Of a stretch of 64,000 bases of DNA, positions 62,748 through 64,000 are shown piece by piece. Source of the DNA: Sacculina carcini (lineage: Eukaryota; Arthropoda; Thecostraca; Sacculinidae); contig OU696571.1 in NCBI GenBank assembly GCA_916048095.2, positions 11,626,949 through 11,690,948 of the forward strand, written 5' to 3'. Position numbers and translations under genes: made by a program. Under the pieces are notes generated by a model, which saw only the letters and a program-made list of their open reading frames with translations, made no database searches and was not told where the DNA came from. How positions within the stretch are numbered: the stretch's first letter is position 1; the number at the start of each line of letters is the position of its first letter.

Positions 62748-64000
62748 TTAACTGCTTGCTAACGACCGGTGTGACATAACCCGCTCGCGTATTGGTTCGT
62801 CGCTTGTTTCGTTGTCGTATTCTTCATCGGTGCTGCTAAAATTTACCACCGAGTGTGCGGATGATGTTGAATTCAGCTGTTCCATTTGGTCGTGTGATTC
62901 CCACTGACCTCCAGGATTATGTGGCGCTGACGCGACTTCAACTTGTGATTGTAATCGCTTATGCAGCATGTTGATGGCGGTCGATGTATGACAATTATCA
63001 AGGATACCAACTGGTCGTTCACGTCGTAAATGCACACTGATTCGGCTTGGACTAGTTGAATTATGATCTTGGAATTCACATTGAGATGTGACAGCCATAG
63101 CTGAGGTTTGAGCAGCTCTGTGATCTTCTCTGGGCAAAATGCGAGGTTGTTTATGCCTTCCTTTTTTGCTAACCTGTTCAACGTTGAGACTTATATGGTC
63201 ATTCATTTTTCCCGGATCGCTTTTCGGTGCCCGCCTATCTGTGGGCGTTTTGAGATGACCAACTAGATGTCGCTCTTCGTCGGTCTTTACTTCACTTTGC
63301 TCTTGTCGTCGCTCCAATTGCTGAAGACACGCGCCCAGCTCGACTAGCAGAGCGTTTGTGCGCGCTAGTCGTCGCTCGTAGTGTTGTCGGATGTCGCGGG
63401 CGTGTTGTAGTTCCTCCCGCCGCTTACCCAAAACATCGGCATCGGCGTGACGTTCACGTCCAAGGCCAGTTGGCCCTCCATCGTGCTTACGTCGGATCGA
63501 CTGCATACAGACATACACTTCGAGACTCCACGCCGCCCGTCGGTCGCGATACTCACTGGACGGCACTGCGAGCACTTCGACCGCCGCCAACTTTAAATGT
63601 GCAGCCACCTGCTGGAACGATGGCCGCAGCCGTGGGCGTCGACTCCAACACTGACGTAGCAGCAACTTCATGCCTTGCGGGCAGCTGTTAGGTATAGGCA
63701 GCTGCAGCTGTCGGCTGCCCACGCCCCAGATGACGGCGCTGGCGGCGATTCCGGGATAGGGCGTCTGAGCGGTGAGCAGTTCCCATAGCACTACGCCGAA
63801 CGACCACACGTCCACCTTGTGTGAACACGGCTCGTTGCGGATTACCTCCGGCGCCATCCAAGCGACGGTTCCTGCGAAGGACCAGCGAGTGCTTGCCGGA
63901 CCGCAGTAGCGTCGGCTCACGCCCAGGTCGCTTATTTTCAGCCGATACTCTGCGTCGATCAGTATGTTTGCACTTTTGAGATCGCGATGCACAATGCCGT
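62748..64000 (-). CDS. DLK/LZK-family MAP3K (MAP3K12/13-like), last exon, 5' partial
   Basis: The frame enters at the window edge (GIVHRDLKSANILI) and ends at TAA 62748-62750, about 417 codons. Visible: catalytic loop HRDLKSAN, ISDLG in place of the usual DFG, activation segment FAGTVAWMAPEVI, then VDVWSFGVVLWELLT, IWGVGS, CPQGMKLLLRQCW and RPSFQQV. These match DLK/LZK (Drosophila wallenda, C. elegans dlk-1). Residues about 190-227 (REELQHARDIRQHYERRL...) are the leucine-zipper region used for dimerisation. The remaining ~190 residues are unconserved. DLK kinases act on MKK4/7-JNK and p38 in axon injury and synapse growth (established knowledge). The N-lobe (P-loop, VAIK lysine) is outside the window. 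Convergent with FIBP. Confidence 0.9.
   Translation of the reverse strand, partial: GIVHRDLKSANILIDAEYRLKISDLGVSRRYCGPASTRWSFAGTVAWMAPEVIRNEPCSHKVDVWSFGVVLWELLTAQTPYPGIAASAVIWGVGSRQLQLPIPNSCPQGMKLLLRQCWSRRPRLRPSFQQVAAHLKLAAVEVLAVPSSEYRDRRAAWSLEVYVCMQSIRRKHDGGPTGLGRERHADADVLGKRREELQHARDIRQHYERRLARTNALLVELGACLQQLERRQEQSEVKTDEERHLVGHLKTPTDRRAPKSDPGKMNDHISLNVEQVSKKGRHKQPRILPREDHRAAQTSAMAVTSQCEFQDHNSTSPSRISVHLRRERPVGILDNCHTSTAINMLHKRLQSQVEVASAPHNPGGQWESHDQMEQLNSTSSAHSVVNFSSTDEEYDNETSDEPIRERVMSHRSLASS

Overview
This is nuclear DNA from an animal. It has split genes with GT-AG introns, non-LTR retrotransposons, hAT and Tc1/mariner/pogo-type miniature elements (MITEs), tRNA-derived SINE-like sequence and very many (TG)n/(CA)n arrays. 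Two genes are recognisable by protein similarity: FIBP and a DLK/LZK-type MAP3K, both divergent from the vertebrate proteins. That fits an invertebrate, perhaps a fast-evolving one, but I cannot name the species. No bacterial-style operon, rRNA gene or CRISPR array is visible.

Layout. (1) 712-5264 (+): three exons of an unrecognised, serine/threonine/proline-rich, probably nuclear protein, here called gene A. Two more exons that look like its 3' end lie at 39934-40083 and 42041-42367 (stop). Reading phases fit inside each block. The link across the 34.7 kb between blocks is inferred, and at least one exon with start phase 1 and end phase 0 is missing. (2) 5265-39933: a repeat-dominated desert. 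It holds MITEs, an AT-rich cluster with a recurring CCCGCCCGTCGTGCGG motif, about 345-bp tandem repeats, a LINE with an unbroken 977-codon ORF2 (minus strand), a hAT remnant, a 3.3-kb long inverted repeat with nested MITEs and a tRNA-Val-like segment, a long CA satellite, and a second inverted duplication carrying a GC-rich hairpin repeat. (3) 47234-58100 (+): a full FIBP gene in eight exons, about 371 codons, every junction phase-consistent. (4) 58100-62700: intergenic, with a tRNA-like SINE head, a GC-rich unexplained stretch and a LINE C-terminal fragment. (5) 62748-64000 (-): last exon of a DLK/LZK-family MAP3K (kinase C-lobe plus leucine zipper), running off the window and convergent with FIBP.

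The most interesting signals concern splicing. Nearly all FIBP 3' splice sites, and at least two in gene A, lie at the end of UG-repeat tracts instead of pyrimidine tracts. FIBP exon 4 has two upstream decoy copies of its acceptor plus first 22 exon bases, each leading to an early stop. The end of FIBP exon 5 is tandemly duplicated and has an ambiguous donor. Gene A exons sit within tens of bases of transposon insertions, and its last exon holds three perfect TGACGTCA sites in 208 bp.
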